From: Thiobaca trueperi
GTDB taxonomy: Bacteria; Pseudomonadota; Gammaproteobacteria; Chromatiales; Chromatiaceae
DNA length: 64,000 nucleotides
Assembly: GCF_004342175.1 (NCBI RefSeq)
Contig: NZ_SMAO01000001.1
Span: 496,001 to 560,000, forward strand
Direction of reading: 5' to 3'
The notes under the pieces were generated by a model. It was not told the DNA's origin. It was given only the letters and a program-made list of their open reading frames with translations, and searched no databases. The translations under genes and the position numbers were made by a program. This document shows, piece by piece, positions 55,350 to 64,000 of this stretch. How positions within the stretch are numbered: position 1 is the stretch's first letter; each line of letters opens with the position of its first letter.

Positions 55350-56456
55350 TTGGCGACGACCGCTTCATCCCCACGCCCGGTTTACGGCCTCATCGTCGGC
55401 ACTGCGCTGACGCTCTGTCTCACCGCCTGCGTTCCCGATGAGACGCCCGAAGCCGAGCCGCCGCCGATTCGCCCGGTACGGGTCATGACGGTCGAACGCG
55501 GCGAAGGCGGCGAACGGGTGAGTCTCACCGGACAGGTCGAGGCCCAGGACGAGGTCAGTCTGGCCTTCCGGGTTGGCGGGCGCATGATCGAGCGCACCGT
55601 CAATGTCGGCGATCAGGTGAGGGCCGGTCAGTTGATCGCGCGACTGGAATCCGACACCGCACGCGATACCCTGCGTTCGGCGCGTGCCGAGCTGACCGCT
55701 GCGCGGGCGCGTCTGGTCGAGGCCCGTAACACCTTCGAGCGTTTCAGCACCCTGATCGAACGCGGTTTCATCACCCGCGCCATGTTCGACGAGGCGCAGC
55801 AGTCCTTTCTCAGCGCCGAGGCGCAGGTGGACGCCGCCCAGGCGCGGGTGAGCACCGCCGAGACACATCTGAGCTACACCGATCTCCTGGCCGATGGCAA
55901 CGGTGCAGTCACTGCGCGCGGCGCGGAACCGGGCGAAGTGGTCGCGGCGGGGCAGATGATCGTGCAGCTTGCCCGGGCGGGCGGGCGCGACGCCGTGTTC
56001 GATGTCCCGGCGTCGGTCATTGAGCGTGCACACAGCGATATCGAGGTCGAGGTGGCTCTGAGCGGCGACCCCGGCGCACGCGCCACCGGACGGGTGCGCG
56101 AGGTCTCGCCGCAGGCCGATCCGGTAACCCGTACCTTCAGGGTGCGCGTCAGTCTCATCGATCCGCCACCGGCGATGCGGCTCGGCTCGACCGTCACCGG
56201 CAGCATCCGGCTCGGCGGCGGCGCCGGGATCGCGATCCCGGCGGCGGCGCTGACCCTGACCAACCAGCAGCCGGCGGTCTGGATCTTCGACCCCGACACC
56301 CGCACCGTCGCCCTGCGCAATATCGAGGTGCAGCGCTACGATCTCGCTCAGGTCGCGGTCGCCGGCGGACTGGAGCCGGGCGACATCCTAGTCACCGCCG
56401 GGGTGCAGACCCTGCGTCCGGGTCAGGAAGTGCGCCTGCTTGGTGAGCGTCCATGA
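55350..56456 (+). CDS. RND efflux periplasmic adaptor (membrane fusion lipoprotein)
   Basis: The 368-residue protein has a lipoprotein signal (VGTALTLCLTAC). The barrel-sandwich segment (VSLTGQVEAQDEVSLAFRVG, then GGRMIERTVNVGDQVRAGQL) is typical of HlyD/AcrA adaptors, followed by an alpha-helical hairpin (ARARLVEARNTFERFSTLIE) and a beta-barrel domain. It links the inner-membrane RND pump to an outer-membrane channel. The start is TTG 55350, supported by GGAGGA seven bases upstream. The stop overlaps the pump gene (ATGA). No outer-membrane channel gene is adjacent. Confidence 0.92.
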   Translation: MATTASSPRPVYGLIVGTALTLCLTACVPDETPEAEPPPIRPVRVMTVERGEGGERVSLTGQVEAQDEVSLAFRVGGRMIERTVNVGDQVRAGQLIARLESDTARDTLRSARAELTAARARLVEARNTFERFSTLIERGFITRAMFDEAQQSFLSAEAQVDAAQARVSTAETHLSYTDLLADGNGAVTARGAEPGEVVAAGQMIVQLARAGGRDAVFDVPASVIERAHSDIEVEVALSGDPGARATGRVREVSPQADPVTRTFRVRVSLIDPPPAMRLGSTVTGSIRLGGGAGIAIPAAALTLTNQQPAVWIFDPDTRTVALRNIEVQRYDLAQVAVAGGLEPGDILVTAGVQTLRPGQEVRLLGERP

Positions 56457-59400
56457 GCGGCTTCAATCTCTCAGACTGGGCGATCCGTAATCGCTCGGTC
56501 ACGATCTTCATCATGCTCGCCGCGCTGGTCGCGGGGATTCTGTCCTTCTACCAGCTCGGACGTGCCGAGGATCCGCCCTTCACCTTCCGCACCATGGTGG
56601 TGAAGGCGGTGTGGCCGGGCGCGACACTCGACGAAACCATCCGGCAGGTCACCGAGCGGCTCGAACGCACCCTCCAGGAGGTGCCGAATCTCGACAATCT
56701 GCGCAGCTTCACCCGTGCCGGGACCACGACCATCTTCGTCGATCTGCTGGGCAGCACCCAGGGACGCGCGGTCGCGGACACCTGGTACGAGGTCCGCAAG
56801 AAAGTCGGCGACATGCGCCACACCCTGCCGTCCGGGATCGTCGGCCCCTTCTTCAATGACGAATTCGGCGACACCTTCGGCATCATTTACGCCTTCACTG
56901 CCGACGGCTTCACCCACCGCGAACTGCGCGACGCGGTCGAGGACGTGCGCTCGCGTCTGCTGCTGGTGCCGGATGTCTCCAAGATCGACATCCTCGGCGC
57001 GCAGGACGAGGTGATCTATATCGACTTCGCGTCCGAACGGCTCGCCGGTCTGGGCTTCGATCCGAACACCCTGATCGCGGCGCTGCGTGCGCAGAACATC
57101 GTCAGCCCGGCGGGCGTGCTGCGCACCGGCGAAGAAAGCATCGCGCTGCGGGTCTCGGGCGCCTTCGGCTCGGAACAGGACATCGCCGATGTCACCTTTG
57201 CCATCGGCGAGCGCATGCTGCGACTGAGCGACATCGCCGAGGTGCGGCGCGGCTTCGCCGATCCGCCGCAGCCCCTATTCCGCGTCAACGGCGAGCCGGC
57301 CATCGGTCTGGCCATCGCCATGCGTGACGGCGGCGACACCCTGGCGCTCGGGCGCAACGTCGCGCAGGCCATCGCCGCGATCACCGCCGACCTGCCGCAC
57401 GGCATCGAACCGCAACTGGTGGCCGATCAGCCGTTGACGGTCGATCAGGCGATCAACGATTTCACGACCTCACTGTGGCAGGCCATCGCCATCGTGCTGG
57501 TGGTGAGTTTCGTCGCCCTCGGGGTGCGCGCCGGCACGGTGGTGGCCGTCGCCATCCCACTGACGCTGGCAGTGGTCTTTCCGATGATGGACATTGCCGA
57601 CATCGATCTGCAACGGGTCTCGCTCGGCGCGCTCATCATCGCCCTGGCCCTGATGGTCGATGACGCCATGACCACCATCGACGCCATGAGCCGACGCCTC
57701 GCGCTCGGCGACGACAAGACCAGCGCGGCGACCTATGCCTATACCCATCTCTCGTTCGCGATGCTGATCGGCACCCTGGTCACCATCGCCGGCTTCGTCC
57801 CCATCGGTTTCGCCCAGAGCTCGGCGGGCGAATACACCTTTTCGATCTTCGCCGTGGTCGGCATCGCACTCATCGCCTCCTGGCTGGTGGCGATGGTGTT
57901 CGCCCCGCTGATCGGCATGGCGCTCCTGCGTCCGCCCAAACCCGGTCAGGCCGATCAACCCAACCGCACGGTCGAGCTTTACAAGGGCTTGCTGACCCTG
58001 GCGATGCGTGCGCGCTGGTTCACCATCGCCCTGACCCTGGCGATCTTCGTCGCCGCCGTCGCGGGCCTGAGTTATGTGCCGCGTCAGTTCTTCCCCTCGT
58101 CAGACCGGCCCGAACTGCTGGTCGATCTGCGTCTGCCGCAGAACGCCTCGATCCATGCCACCGAACGTCTAGTCGATGAATTCGAGACCGTGCTGCGCGA
58201 GGATCCCGAGTTTGCGCCCGAGATCGCACGCTGGAGCACCTATATCGGTCAGGGCGCGATCCGCTTCTATCTGCCGCTGGATGTGCAACTCGCCAATCCC
58301 TTCTTCGCCCAGGCCGTGGTCGTGACCAAAGACATCGCGGCCCGCGAGCGGTTGCAGCCGCGTCTGGAGCAGCTCCTGGCCGAACGCTTCCCCGAGGTCG
58401 TGGGGCGCGTCTCGCCGCTCGAACTCGGCCCGCCGGTCGGCTGGCCGGTGCAGTATCGCGTCATGGGGCCGAATCCCGCGAAACTCCGCGACATCGCCCG
58501 GCAACTCGCCGACCTCGTCGCCGGTCACAGCGGGACGCGCCGGGTCAATTTCGACTGGATGGAGCCGGAGCGCGAGCTGCGCATCCGGATCGATCAGGAG
58601 CAGGCGCGGCGGCTGGGCCTGAGTTCGCAGGCGGTGGCGACTGCGCTCAACACCAACATCTCCGGTACCGCCATCACCCAGGTGCGCGACGACATCTATC
58701 TGGTGAACGTGATCGCCCGCGAACAGGGGGGCCAGAGTCTGTCGGTCGAGACCCTGCGCACCCTGCCGGTCTCACTGCCCAACGGGCGCACCATTCCCCT
58801 GAAACAGTTCGCGACCTTTGAATACGGTCAGGACTTCCCGCTGGTGTGGCGACGCGACCGCGTGCCGACCCTGACCATTCAATCCGATGTCGCCCCCGGC
58901 ACCCTGCCCGAAACCGTGGTCGGCGACCTCGCCCCCGCCATCGCTGAACTGAACGCAGACCTGCCCACGGGCTACCGGATCGAGGTCGGCGGCACGGTCG
59001 AGGAAAGCGCCGCCTCACAGGCATCGGTGTTCGCGGTGGTGCCGCTGATGATCCTCATGATGCTGACCCTGCTGATCTTCCAGCTCAAGAGCTTCCAGCG
59101 TCTGCTCATGGTGCTCAGTCTGGTGCCGCTCGGCATGATCGGCGTGGTCGCGGCGCTGCTGGCCTCCGGCAAGCCGCTCGGCTTCGTCGCCATCCTCGGC
59201 ATCCTGGCCCTGATTGGCATGATCGCCAAGAACGCAGTCATCCTCATCGACCAGATCGAGGCCGAACGCGCGGCGGGCAAGACGGTCTGGGACGCGGTGC
59301 TGGAGGCCAGCCTCTCGCGCTTCCGGCCCATCATGCTGACGGCGCTCTCGACCATCCTCGGCATGATCCCGATTGCGCCCACGGTCTTCTGGGGCTCGAT

Positions 59401-59539
59401 GGCCTACGCCATCATGGGCGGGCTCGCGGTCGCCTCGCTGCTCACGCTGGTGTTTCTGCCGACGCTCTATGTGACCTGGTTCAAAGGCGTGCCGCCGCGC
59501 ACCGGCACCGATCCCGTCCAGCCGGCTCATGTCGCCTGA
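56453..59539 (+). CDS. RND efflux transporter permease
   Basis: This 1028-residue AcrB/HAE1-type pump has 12 membrane helices and two large periplasmic loops. Helix 4 carries the proton-relay acidic pair in LIIALALMVDDAMTTIDAMS, and helix 10 has the relay lysine region in ILALIGMIAKNAVILIDQIE. The early segment AIRNRSVTIFIMLAALVAGI is family-typical. It exports hydrophobic or amphiphilic compounds using the proton gradient; the substrate cannot be read from sequence. The gene overlaps both neighbours, so adaptor, pump and DUF599 are likely one operon. Confidence 0.95.
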   Translation: MSGFNLSDWAIRNRSVTIFIMLAALVAGILSFYQLGRAEDPPFTFRTMVVKAVWPGATLDETIRQVTERLERTLQEVPNLDNLRSFTRAGTTTIFVDLLGSTQGRAVADTWYEVRKKVGDMRHTLPSGIVGPFFNDEFGDTFGIIYAFTADGFTHRELRDAVEDVRSRLLLVPDVSKIDILGAQDEVIYIDFASERLAGLGFDPNTLIAALRAQNIVSPAGVLRTGEESIALRVSGAFGSEQDIADVTFAIGERMLRLSDIAEVRRGFADPPQPLFRVNGEPAIGLAIAMRDGGDTLALGRNVAQAIAAITADLPHGIEPQLVADQPLTVDQAINDFTTSLWQAIAIVLVVSFVALGVRAGTVVAVAIPLTLAVVFPMMDIADIDLQRVSLGALIIALALMVDDAMTTIDAMSRRLALGDDKTSAATYAYTHLSFAMLIGTLVTIAGFVPIGFAQSSAGEYTFSIFAVVGIALIASWLVAMVFAPLIGMALLRPPKPGQADQPNRTVELYKGLLTLAMRARWFTIALTLAIFVAAVAGLSYVPRQFFPSSDRPELLVDLRLPQNASIHATERLVDEFETVLREDPEFAPEIARWSTYIGQGAIRFYLPLDVQLANPFFAQAVVVTKDIAARERLQPRLEQLLAERFPEVVGRVSPLELGPPVGWPVQYRVMGPNPAKLRDIARQLADLVAGHSGTRRVNFDWMEPERELRIRIDQEQARRLGLSSQAVATALNTNISGTAITQVRDDIYLVNVIAREQGGQSLSVETLRTLPVSLPNGRTIPLKQFATFEYGQDFPLVWRRDRVPTLTIQSDVAPGTLPETVVGDLAPAIAELNADLPTGYRIEVGGTVEESAASQASVFAVVPLMILMMLTLLIFQLKSFQRLLMVLSLVPLGMIGVVAALLASGKPLGFVAILGILALIGMIAKNAVILIDQIEAERAAGKTVWDAVLEASLSRFRPIMLTALSTILGMIPIAPTVFWGSMAYAIMGGLAVASLLTLVFLPTLYVTWFKGVPPRTGTDPVQPAHVA

Positions 59540-60218
59540 TGCGCTGCCTGCTACGCTCGCCAGTCCGTCGCTCTTCTGGATCGCGGACGGCCTGGGCGTG
59601 GCATTGCTGATCGGCTACCACCTCTATCTGCGCCGGGTTTTCCGGCGTCAGCCTGAGCGCACCTATCGCGGGCGCTCCAACCGGCTGCGCCGCGCCTGGG
59701 TCGAGACCATGCGTGCCAGCGGCAACGGTATTCTGGCGATTCAGACCCTGCGCAACTGGGTGATGTCCGCGACCCTGTTCGCCTCGACCGCCATGCTGAT
59801 CGGGCTGGGCGTCATCGGCAAAGCCTTCGATGGAGTCGATCTGGCGGGTCTGTCGCAGGCGCTCAGTCTGGTGCCAAGCGGTGCCGCGCTCGTCCGGATC
59901 AAGCTGCTGCTGTTGGCCGCCATCTTCTTCGGCGCCTTTCTCCATTTCGCACTGGCGCTGCGCTACTACAATCACACCGGCTTTCTGATCAATCTGCCAG
60001 CCGGACACTTTGATGGCCTGGAGGTTGCCTCCATCGCCGACACCCTCAATCATGCCGGCGGTCACTACCATCACGGCACACGTCTCTTTCTCCTGGCAGT
60101 GCCCGGCGTGCTCTGGCTGATCGGGCCGGATTGGTTTCTGGGCGGCGTGTTCGTCGCACTCTTTCTGCTTTATCGCTTCGATTTCCGCATCGACCAGGAA
60201 CATGATCACGCCGCTTAG
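59529..60218 (+). CDS. DUF599-family membrane protein
   Basis: The 229-residue protein has about four membrane helices and the DUF599 pattern RAWVETMRASGNGILAIQTL, then RNWVMSATLFASTAMLIGLG, with a late ALRYYNHTGFLINLP segment. A C-terminal HAGGHYHHGTRLFLLAVPGV stretch is histidine-rich. Function is unknown for the family. It overlaps the RND pump gene by about ten bases, so it is probably translated from the same mRNA and could assist or be regulated with efflux. Confidence 0.85.
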   Translation: MSPDALPATLASPSLFWIADGLGVALLIGYHLYLRRVFRRQPERTYRGRSNRLRRAWVETMRASGNGILAIQTLRNWVMSATLFASTAMLIGLGVIGKAFDGVDLAGLSQALSLVPSGAALVRIKLLLLAAIFFGAFLHFALALRYYNHTGFLINLPAGHFDGLEVASIADTLNHAGGHYHHGTRLFLLAVPGVLWLIGPDWFLGGVFVALFLLYRFDFRIDQEHDHAA

Positions 60219-60433
60219 ACGATTGCCGGAAATGAACGTCCCCGCTCGGTCACCCTTCAAATGTTCCCGGCGGCTTTTTACCCATTTTTCGGGAATTTTA
60301 TATACACTTCGCCCGCGTCACCGATCGATCCTGTCATAAAGCGATAGCGCGCGCCTGTCAACCTGGGGCGGGATCCCCGCACCCAGCTCAATCCACTGTT
60401 AAACCGCTCCGCGCGGTGGAGGTGCCTGTGAAT

Positions 60434-61039
60434 ATGTTGAAGCAAATCATTGAAGGTCTGCACGTCTCCAAGATCGATGGTCTGGCCCGAACCTTTACCC
60501 GTCTGGGCTGGACCGGCTTCTGGCTCCAGTTGGTGCTGGGATCCATTCCCGTCGTTCTGATGCTCTATGTCTTCGCCTTTTCAGGCAACCTCTCAGGCCC
60601 GCGCGCCGGGCTCCAGATCGTCGAATATCTGAGCATGGCGAATCTGCTGGTGCTGCTGTTCACGACCATCTGGTTCTACCGCTATACCGGACTGGCCAAA
60701 ACCTTTGAGAATCCCAGCACGCGCCCGACCGAATCCGCCGTCCTGGGCACTGTCTGGACGGGTCTGGTCGCCAGCAGCCTGGGCATCCTCTTCTCCATGC
60801 TCGTCATGCTGATCGAAGTCGGGCAACTGCTCTTTTACTTCCTGGCTGCACCTCAGGGCGGCATCCCGGCGATCCAGACCACCACTGGCGCGGCGGCAAG
60901 CTGGGTGTCGGCGGTCGATCTGGTGAGCCTCATGTCGCTGCTGATGACGCTCGCTGCCGAGGTCATTGCCCTGGTTCTGGGCCTCTGGCTGATGTTCCGC
61001 ACCACGCAGACCGCCGGCGAATTCCCGAAGTCCGTCTGA
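60434..61039 (+). CDS. DUF3611-family membrane protein
   Basis: The 201-residue protein has four membrane helices and the DUF3611 features ARTFTRLGWTGFWLQLVLGS, ANLLVLLFTTIWFYRYTGLA, GTVWTGLVASSLGILFSMLV and a C-terminal AAEVIALVLGLWLMFRTTQT. The family is shared with cyanobacteria and phototrophic proteobacteria and has no settled role. ATG 60434 lies ten bases after GGAGGT; a GTG at 60428 is also possible. The ribosome site follows a short TAAACCGC/GCGGT hairpin at 60401-60418. Confidence 0.85.
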   Translation: MLKQIIEGLHVSKIDGLARTFTRLGWTGFWLQLVLGSIPVVLMLYVFAFSGNLSGPRAGLQIVEYLSMANLLVLLFTTIWFYRYTGLAKTFENPSTRPTESAVLGTVWTGLVASSLGILFSMLVMLIEVGQLLFYFLAAPQGGIPAIQTTTGAAASWVSAVDLVSLMSLLMTLAAEVIALVLGLWLMFRTTQTAGEFPKSV

Positions 61040-61069
61040 AGCGCATCCAGTCCGGTTCAGTTCAGCGGT

Positions 61070-61323
61070 CATAGACAGGATTAACAGGGTTTCAAAACAG
61101 CGGCTTAAAAATCCTGTTAAACCGCGCCCGGTGCGACATGTGATATTTGAGGATTGAATCGACCTTGGCAGAATCAACGACCGTTCGAGCGGGCGCGGTT
61201 TAAAATATTAAAAAATATAAAATTTTAAACCGCGTCTCCACTGAGGTCGGTGGTCTCTCCAAAACCGAATACAAACTGAAAATGACGCCTATCGCTTTGG
61301 ACGCGGTTTAATCCTGTCTATTT
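61070..61323. repeat. Family-1 repeat split by an inserted element
   Basis: The left arm (ATAGACAGGATTAACAGGGT) and AAAATCCTGTTAA stand before 61120, and the expected continuation TTAATCCTGTCTATTTC reappears at 61308-61324. The 190-bp composite element lies between, with TTAA on both sides. Confidence 0.85.
61117..61311. repeat. Composite TTAA-bounded palindromic element, second copy
   Basis: TTAAACCGCGCCCGGTGCGA at the left and TTTGGACGCGGTTTAA at the right bound two half-elements joined by an AT-rich linker (61201-61226). The sequence is a near-complete reverse complement of 33360-33551. No coding frame is supported. Together with the flanking family-1 arms it accounts for most of the gap between the DUF3611 gene and 61418. 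Confidence 0.92.
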
Positions 61324-61417
61324 CGATGCCTTGATTCGGTATGATTTTTCCCGGAAAGCGCCTTAGAAACATCAGCGTCCGCTCTGTCGCCGCGAATCGA
61401 TTTCCAGGAGGATCTCC

Positions 61418-62764
61418 GTGCCCGATGCATCCCTGAGCGGCAGTCAGCCGCCGCCCGCCACCATCGTCTTTTTCGGCCTGGGCGCGGTGGGCTCCAGTCT
61501 GCTCATCTGTCTGTCCGAGCTGGCGGAACGGGATGGGGTGCCGATCCGCTTTCTGGTGTACACCATCGATCCTTCCAGCGCGCGCGATGCGCTCTTTCAC
61601 GCCGAACCCCTGCTGGAGCATATCGATCTGGTCGGCGTGACCGATTTTGCGCCGATCTTCGCCCTGGAGCCGCCTTACGACAGCCAGTTGGCAGGCGCTG
61701 CACTGCTCGTCAACGCCGCGCTGCCGTCATTCAACTGCCCCATCATCGAACTCGCCCTGCGTGTCGGCGCCCAGACGCTGGATCTCGCCTCCGATATGTA
61801 TGATGCCGAGACCGCGCGCACCCGCACCTTTGCGCAATATCGGTTCGACAAGCGGCTGCGCAAACGCGGTCTGGCGGCGCTCATCAACATGGGCATCTCA
61901 CCTGGAATCACCAATTTTCTGATCGGCAAGCGCGTGCATGACCTGCTGTCGGCGGGGCGCCGGGAGCTGGAGATCGAGCGCATCGATCTCTATCTGCTGG
62001 AAGACATTGACGCCGACGCAGTCATCTTTTCCTGGTCGCCGGTGGTCGCACTCGAAGAGCTGTCGCAGCATCCACTGCGTCTGGAGCAGGGTCGGATGGA
62101 GACACTTCAGCCCTTCACCGGCGCCCGCGACTACACCTTTCCGCACGAACCCAAACCGACGCGCCAGTATCCGCTCTATCAGGAGGAACTGCTGTCGCTG
62201 CACCGCTCCTTTCCGGAGATCGAGTCGATCGGCGTCTATACCGGCGGCTCCGAGGTGGAACTGGTCAAGGCGCTGCATCAGCTCAATCTGCTCTCCAAGC
62301 GCGCCCTGCCCGATCAGCCGGGGCTGACGGTCGAAGCGGTGGTGCGAGCGGTGCTGCCCGGCATGAAAAAACCGCGCCGCATCGAGGACTATCTGCGCTC
62401 GGGCGTCATTCGCCGCACCCATTTCTGCGCCGCCGCCGAGATCCGGGTCAGCGAGGCGGTGCGCAACGAGCGTCAGACCCTGATCGAGACCGTCGGTCTC
62501 AGCTATCTGCGCTATCGCGGTCTGCTCGATACGCCCTATGCCGGGGCGACCTATATCTCTTATCCGACTGCGGTCGGCGCCGCCATCCTCGCCTGGCACA
62601 CCCTGGAGCACGCGCGCAGCGATCCGGGAGCGATCCGGGGCGTGGTGACTGGCGAGGATCTGGCCGCGCTGCTGCCGCGCGCGCGCATCGATGCGGTGCG
62701 CCGCGATCTGGTTGCCTGGGATATCGACCTGTTCGAGAGCGTGCGGGATGCCGCGAGCGCTTGA
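61418..62764 (+). CDS. Saccharopine dehydrogenase-like protein
   Basis: The 448-residue protein has an N-terminal Rossmann fold with the dinucleotide loop IVFFGLGAVGSSLLICLSEL. It continues with LLVNAALPSFNCPIIELALR, ASDMYDAETARTRTFA and ALINMGISPGITNFLIG, a pattern seen in saccharopine dehydrogenase-family proteins that act on amino acid or polyamine intermediates. Whether it is a carboxynorspermidine or homospermidine-type enzyme cannot be decided by eye. The start is GTG 61418, supported by AGGAGGAT eight or so bases upstream. It stands alone between repeats. Confidence 0.82.
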   Translation: MPDASLSGSQPPPATIVFFGLGAVGSSLLICLSELAERDGVPIRFLVYTIDPSSARDALFHAEPLLEHIDLVGVTDFAPIFALEPPYDSQLAGAALLVNAALPSFNCPIIELALRVGAQTLDLASDMYDAETARTRTFAQYRFDKRLRKRGLAALINMGISPGITNFLIGKRVHDLLSAGRRELEIERIDLYLLEDIDADAVIFSWSPVVALEELSQHPLRLEQGRMETLQPFTGARDYTFPHEPKPTRQYPLYQEELLSLHRSFPEIESIGVYTGGSEVELVKALHQLNLLSKRALPDQPGLTVEAVVRAVLPGMKKPRRIEDYLRSGVIRRTHFCAAAEIRVSEAVRNERQTLIETVGLSYLRYRGLLDTPYAGATYISYPTAVGAAILAWHTLEHARSDPGAIRGVVTGEDLAALLPRARIDAVRRDLVAWDIDLFESVRDAASA

Positions 62765-62800
62765 TGCAGCATTTTTCGTACCCCTAACCAAATCTTTTTC

Positions 62801-62856
62801 GACAGGATTAACAGGATTTTTTAAACCACTGTTTTAATTCCTGTTAATCCTGCCCA
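62801..62856. repeat. Family-1 palindromic repeat between converging genes
   Basis: GACAGGATTAACAGGATTTT and TTCCTGTTAATCCTGCCC face each other between the dehydrogenase and lolA 3' ends. As a hairpin it could act as a bidirectional terminator. Confidence 0.88.
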
Positions 62857-62898
62857 TTAACGGCATGTCAGGCGGGTGGAAACAGTCCTGGAAGGCGC

Positions 62899-63561
62899 TT
62901 AATCCACCTGTAGAAAGTCAACCACGGCACGCTGGTCGATCTTGAACAGATCGGGCTTGAGACTGGCGTTGCGCTGTGCGCCGGAGAAATTGAGCCGGGT
63001 CTCCTGACCGAAGCTGTCTTCCATGATGAGGCTGTCGAGCGTGTCTTTGCCAAAGCCAAGCTCAATCCGCACCACATCCGTCTCGCGATCCCTGGGGATG
63101 AGTTCCACCCAGTCACGACCATCCGTGCTCTCGATTGGCCGGGCCGTGAAATGCTGTTCAATCGGATCGTTGCTGGCGAGCAGCAGGGCCGGTGTCCCGC
63201 GCAGCGCCTTGGCCTGACTCTGATGCGAGACCTGTTTCAGGTCCAGGTCATGGAGATAGACGCGCTTGCCGTCGGCGATGATGACCTGCTTGTTGGGCGT
63301 CTCATATTCCCAGCGGAAGCGACCGGGACGTTGCAGATAGAGCGTGCCGCGCGCCTCCAGCATCTGGGTCCGGTCGGCGTTGAAGGTGTACTGCTCAAAC
63401 TTAGCTTGCAGGCTGTTGAGTCCGCTCAGATAGTCGTTGACACGCTGCGCCCCGTTATCGGCAGCAACCGCGCTGCCGATGAACAGCCCGGTCATGAGCG
63501 CCATCCCAACGAGTGATGCGATGACGGACGGCAGGCGGCGAATGGACGAAAGATATGGCAT
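62899..63561 (-). CDS. lolA: Outer-membrane lipoprotein carrier protein
   Basis: The 220-residue periplasmic chaperone carries lipoproteins from LolCDE to LolB. A signal peptide (MALMTGLFIGSAVAA) precedes the LolA fold: VNDYLSGLNSLQAKFEQYTF, LEARGTLYLQRPGRFRWEYE, then KQVIIADGKRVYLHDLDLKQ. The C-terminal loop is standard. It follows ftsK on the minus strand, a common arrangement in gammaproteobacteria, with a family-1 repeat in the gap. Confidence 0.95.
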   Translation of the reverse strand: MPYLSSIRRLPSVIASLVGMALMTGLFIGSAVAADNGAQRVNDYLSGLNSLQAKFEQYTFNADRTQMLEARGTLYLQRPGRFRWEYETPNKQVIIADGKRVYLHDLDLKQVSHQSQAKALRGTPALLLASNDPIEQHFTARPIESTDGRDWVELIPRDRETDVVRIELGFGKDTLDSLIMEDSFGQETRLNFSGAQRNASLKPDLFKIDQRAVVDFLQVD

Positions 63562-63634
63562 GGTGAGTTTTTCCGGAATCGATGGAGATCGCAGAGACAG
63601 CCGGGGCGCGCAGAAGTGCCCCCATGGGGGTCAA

Positions 63635-63735
63635 ATGGACAGGATTAACAGGATGATTCAGGATTAACAGTATCGGAAACAATGGTTTGAAAAATCCTGT
63701 CCATCCTGGAAAATCCTGTTAATCCTGTCCCATTA
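63635..63735. repeat. Family-1 palindromic repeat between ftsK and lolA
   Basis: AATGGACAGGATTAACAGGA at the left and TCCTGTTAATCCTGTCCCAT at the right form a nearly complete palindrome of about 100 bp. It lies inside the presumed ftsK-lolA transcript. Confidence 0.92.
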
Positions 63736-63745
63736 GCAAGCCGGC

Positions 63746-64000
63746 TCAATCGCTGATCGGCGGTGGCGCCAGCACCTCGCGGTTGCCGTTGGTCTCGGCG
63801 GGGCCGACGATGCCGATGCGCTCCATTTCCTCGATCATGCGTGCGGCGCGGTTGTAGCCGATCTTGAGCCGGCGCTGCACCCCGGAAATCGAGGCGCGAC
63901 GGCTCTCGACGACGATCTGCACCGCCTCGTCGAAAAGCGGATCAGTATCCTCGGTGTCGCCACCGCGCGGTTCGGGATCGATGCCGGGCAGTGATTCGGT
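63746..64000 (-). CDS. ftsK: DNA translocase FtsK, C-terminal gamma domain (partial)
   Basis: The 84 visible codons end with the FtsK gamma (winged-helix) domain: [40 protein letters not shown], and the terminal [12 protein letters not shown]. This domain reads KOPS sequences to direct DNA pumping toward the terminus at cell division. The start of the gene is beyond the right edge of the window. Confidence 0.93.
   Translation of the reverse strand, partial: TESLPGIDPEPRGGDTEDTDPLFDEAVQIVVESRRASISGVQRRLKIGYNRAARMIEEMERIGIVGPAETNGNREVLAPPPISD

Overview
The window reads as a chromosomal segment of a GC-rich gammaproteobacterium, most likely a member of the Chromatiaceae (purple sulfur bacteria). 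This is inferred from gene content (a 14-gene nuo complex I cluster, assimilatory sulfur genes, HrpA, YceF, MltD and LolA homologues) and from the dense intergenic palindromic repeats. No species can be fixed from the sequence alone.

Layout. 1-3.7 kb: an unrecognised gene entering from the left edge, a multi-pass membrane protein, two small tandem paralogues and an EAL-domain protein. 3.9-12.6 kb: a sulfur-assimilation region with two divergent sulfate-binding proteins, a heavily deleted cysTWA transporter, intact cysJ, cysI and cysK, then remnants of an alpha/beta hydrolase and of a metY-type gene. 12.6-30.1 kb (minus strand): nuoA to nuoN, interrupted between nuoF and nuoG by about 2.3 kb of AT-richer accessory genes (aspartic-protease-like, HicB-like, DUF4926, DUF6883, a frameshifted antitoxin and an unknown protein). 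30.2-31.7 kb: tRNA-Leu(GAG) with a strong terminator, secG and tpiA. 32-46.5 kb: smpB, a DUF815 ATPase, glgP, hrpA, a soluble CZB chemoreceptor and a YhaN/YhaO-like repair pair. 46.5-47.7 kb: an IS1341-type element carrying tnpB alone. 47.8-64 kb: an L,D-transpeptidase, a class V aminotransferase, DUF2750, a Maf/YceF-type phosphatase, an MltD-like transglycosylase, a secreted cysteine-rich protein, an RND efflux pair, DUF599, DUF3611, a saccharopine-dehydrogenase-like protein, lolA and the 3' end of ftsK.

The most unusual signal is the repeats. One family (arms GACAGGATTAACAGGATT and its complement) occurs in at least nine full or half copies. A second family ends in TTAAACCGCG and CGCGGTTTAA; two copies form a composite of about 190 bp that lies in opposite orientations at 33.4 and 61.1 kb. 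The 61.1 kb copy sits inside a first-family repeat and is flanked by TTAA on both sides. Repeats supply a start codon (DUF815) and stop codons (aminotransferase, glgP), and two other repeats are inserted in frame inside hrpA. The second strong signal is a series of in-frame deletions in cysTWA that removes the transporter's catalytic core.
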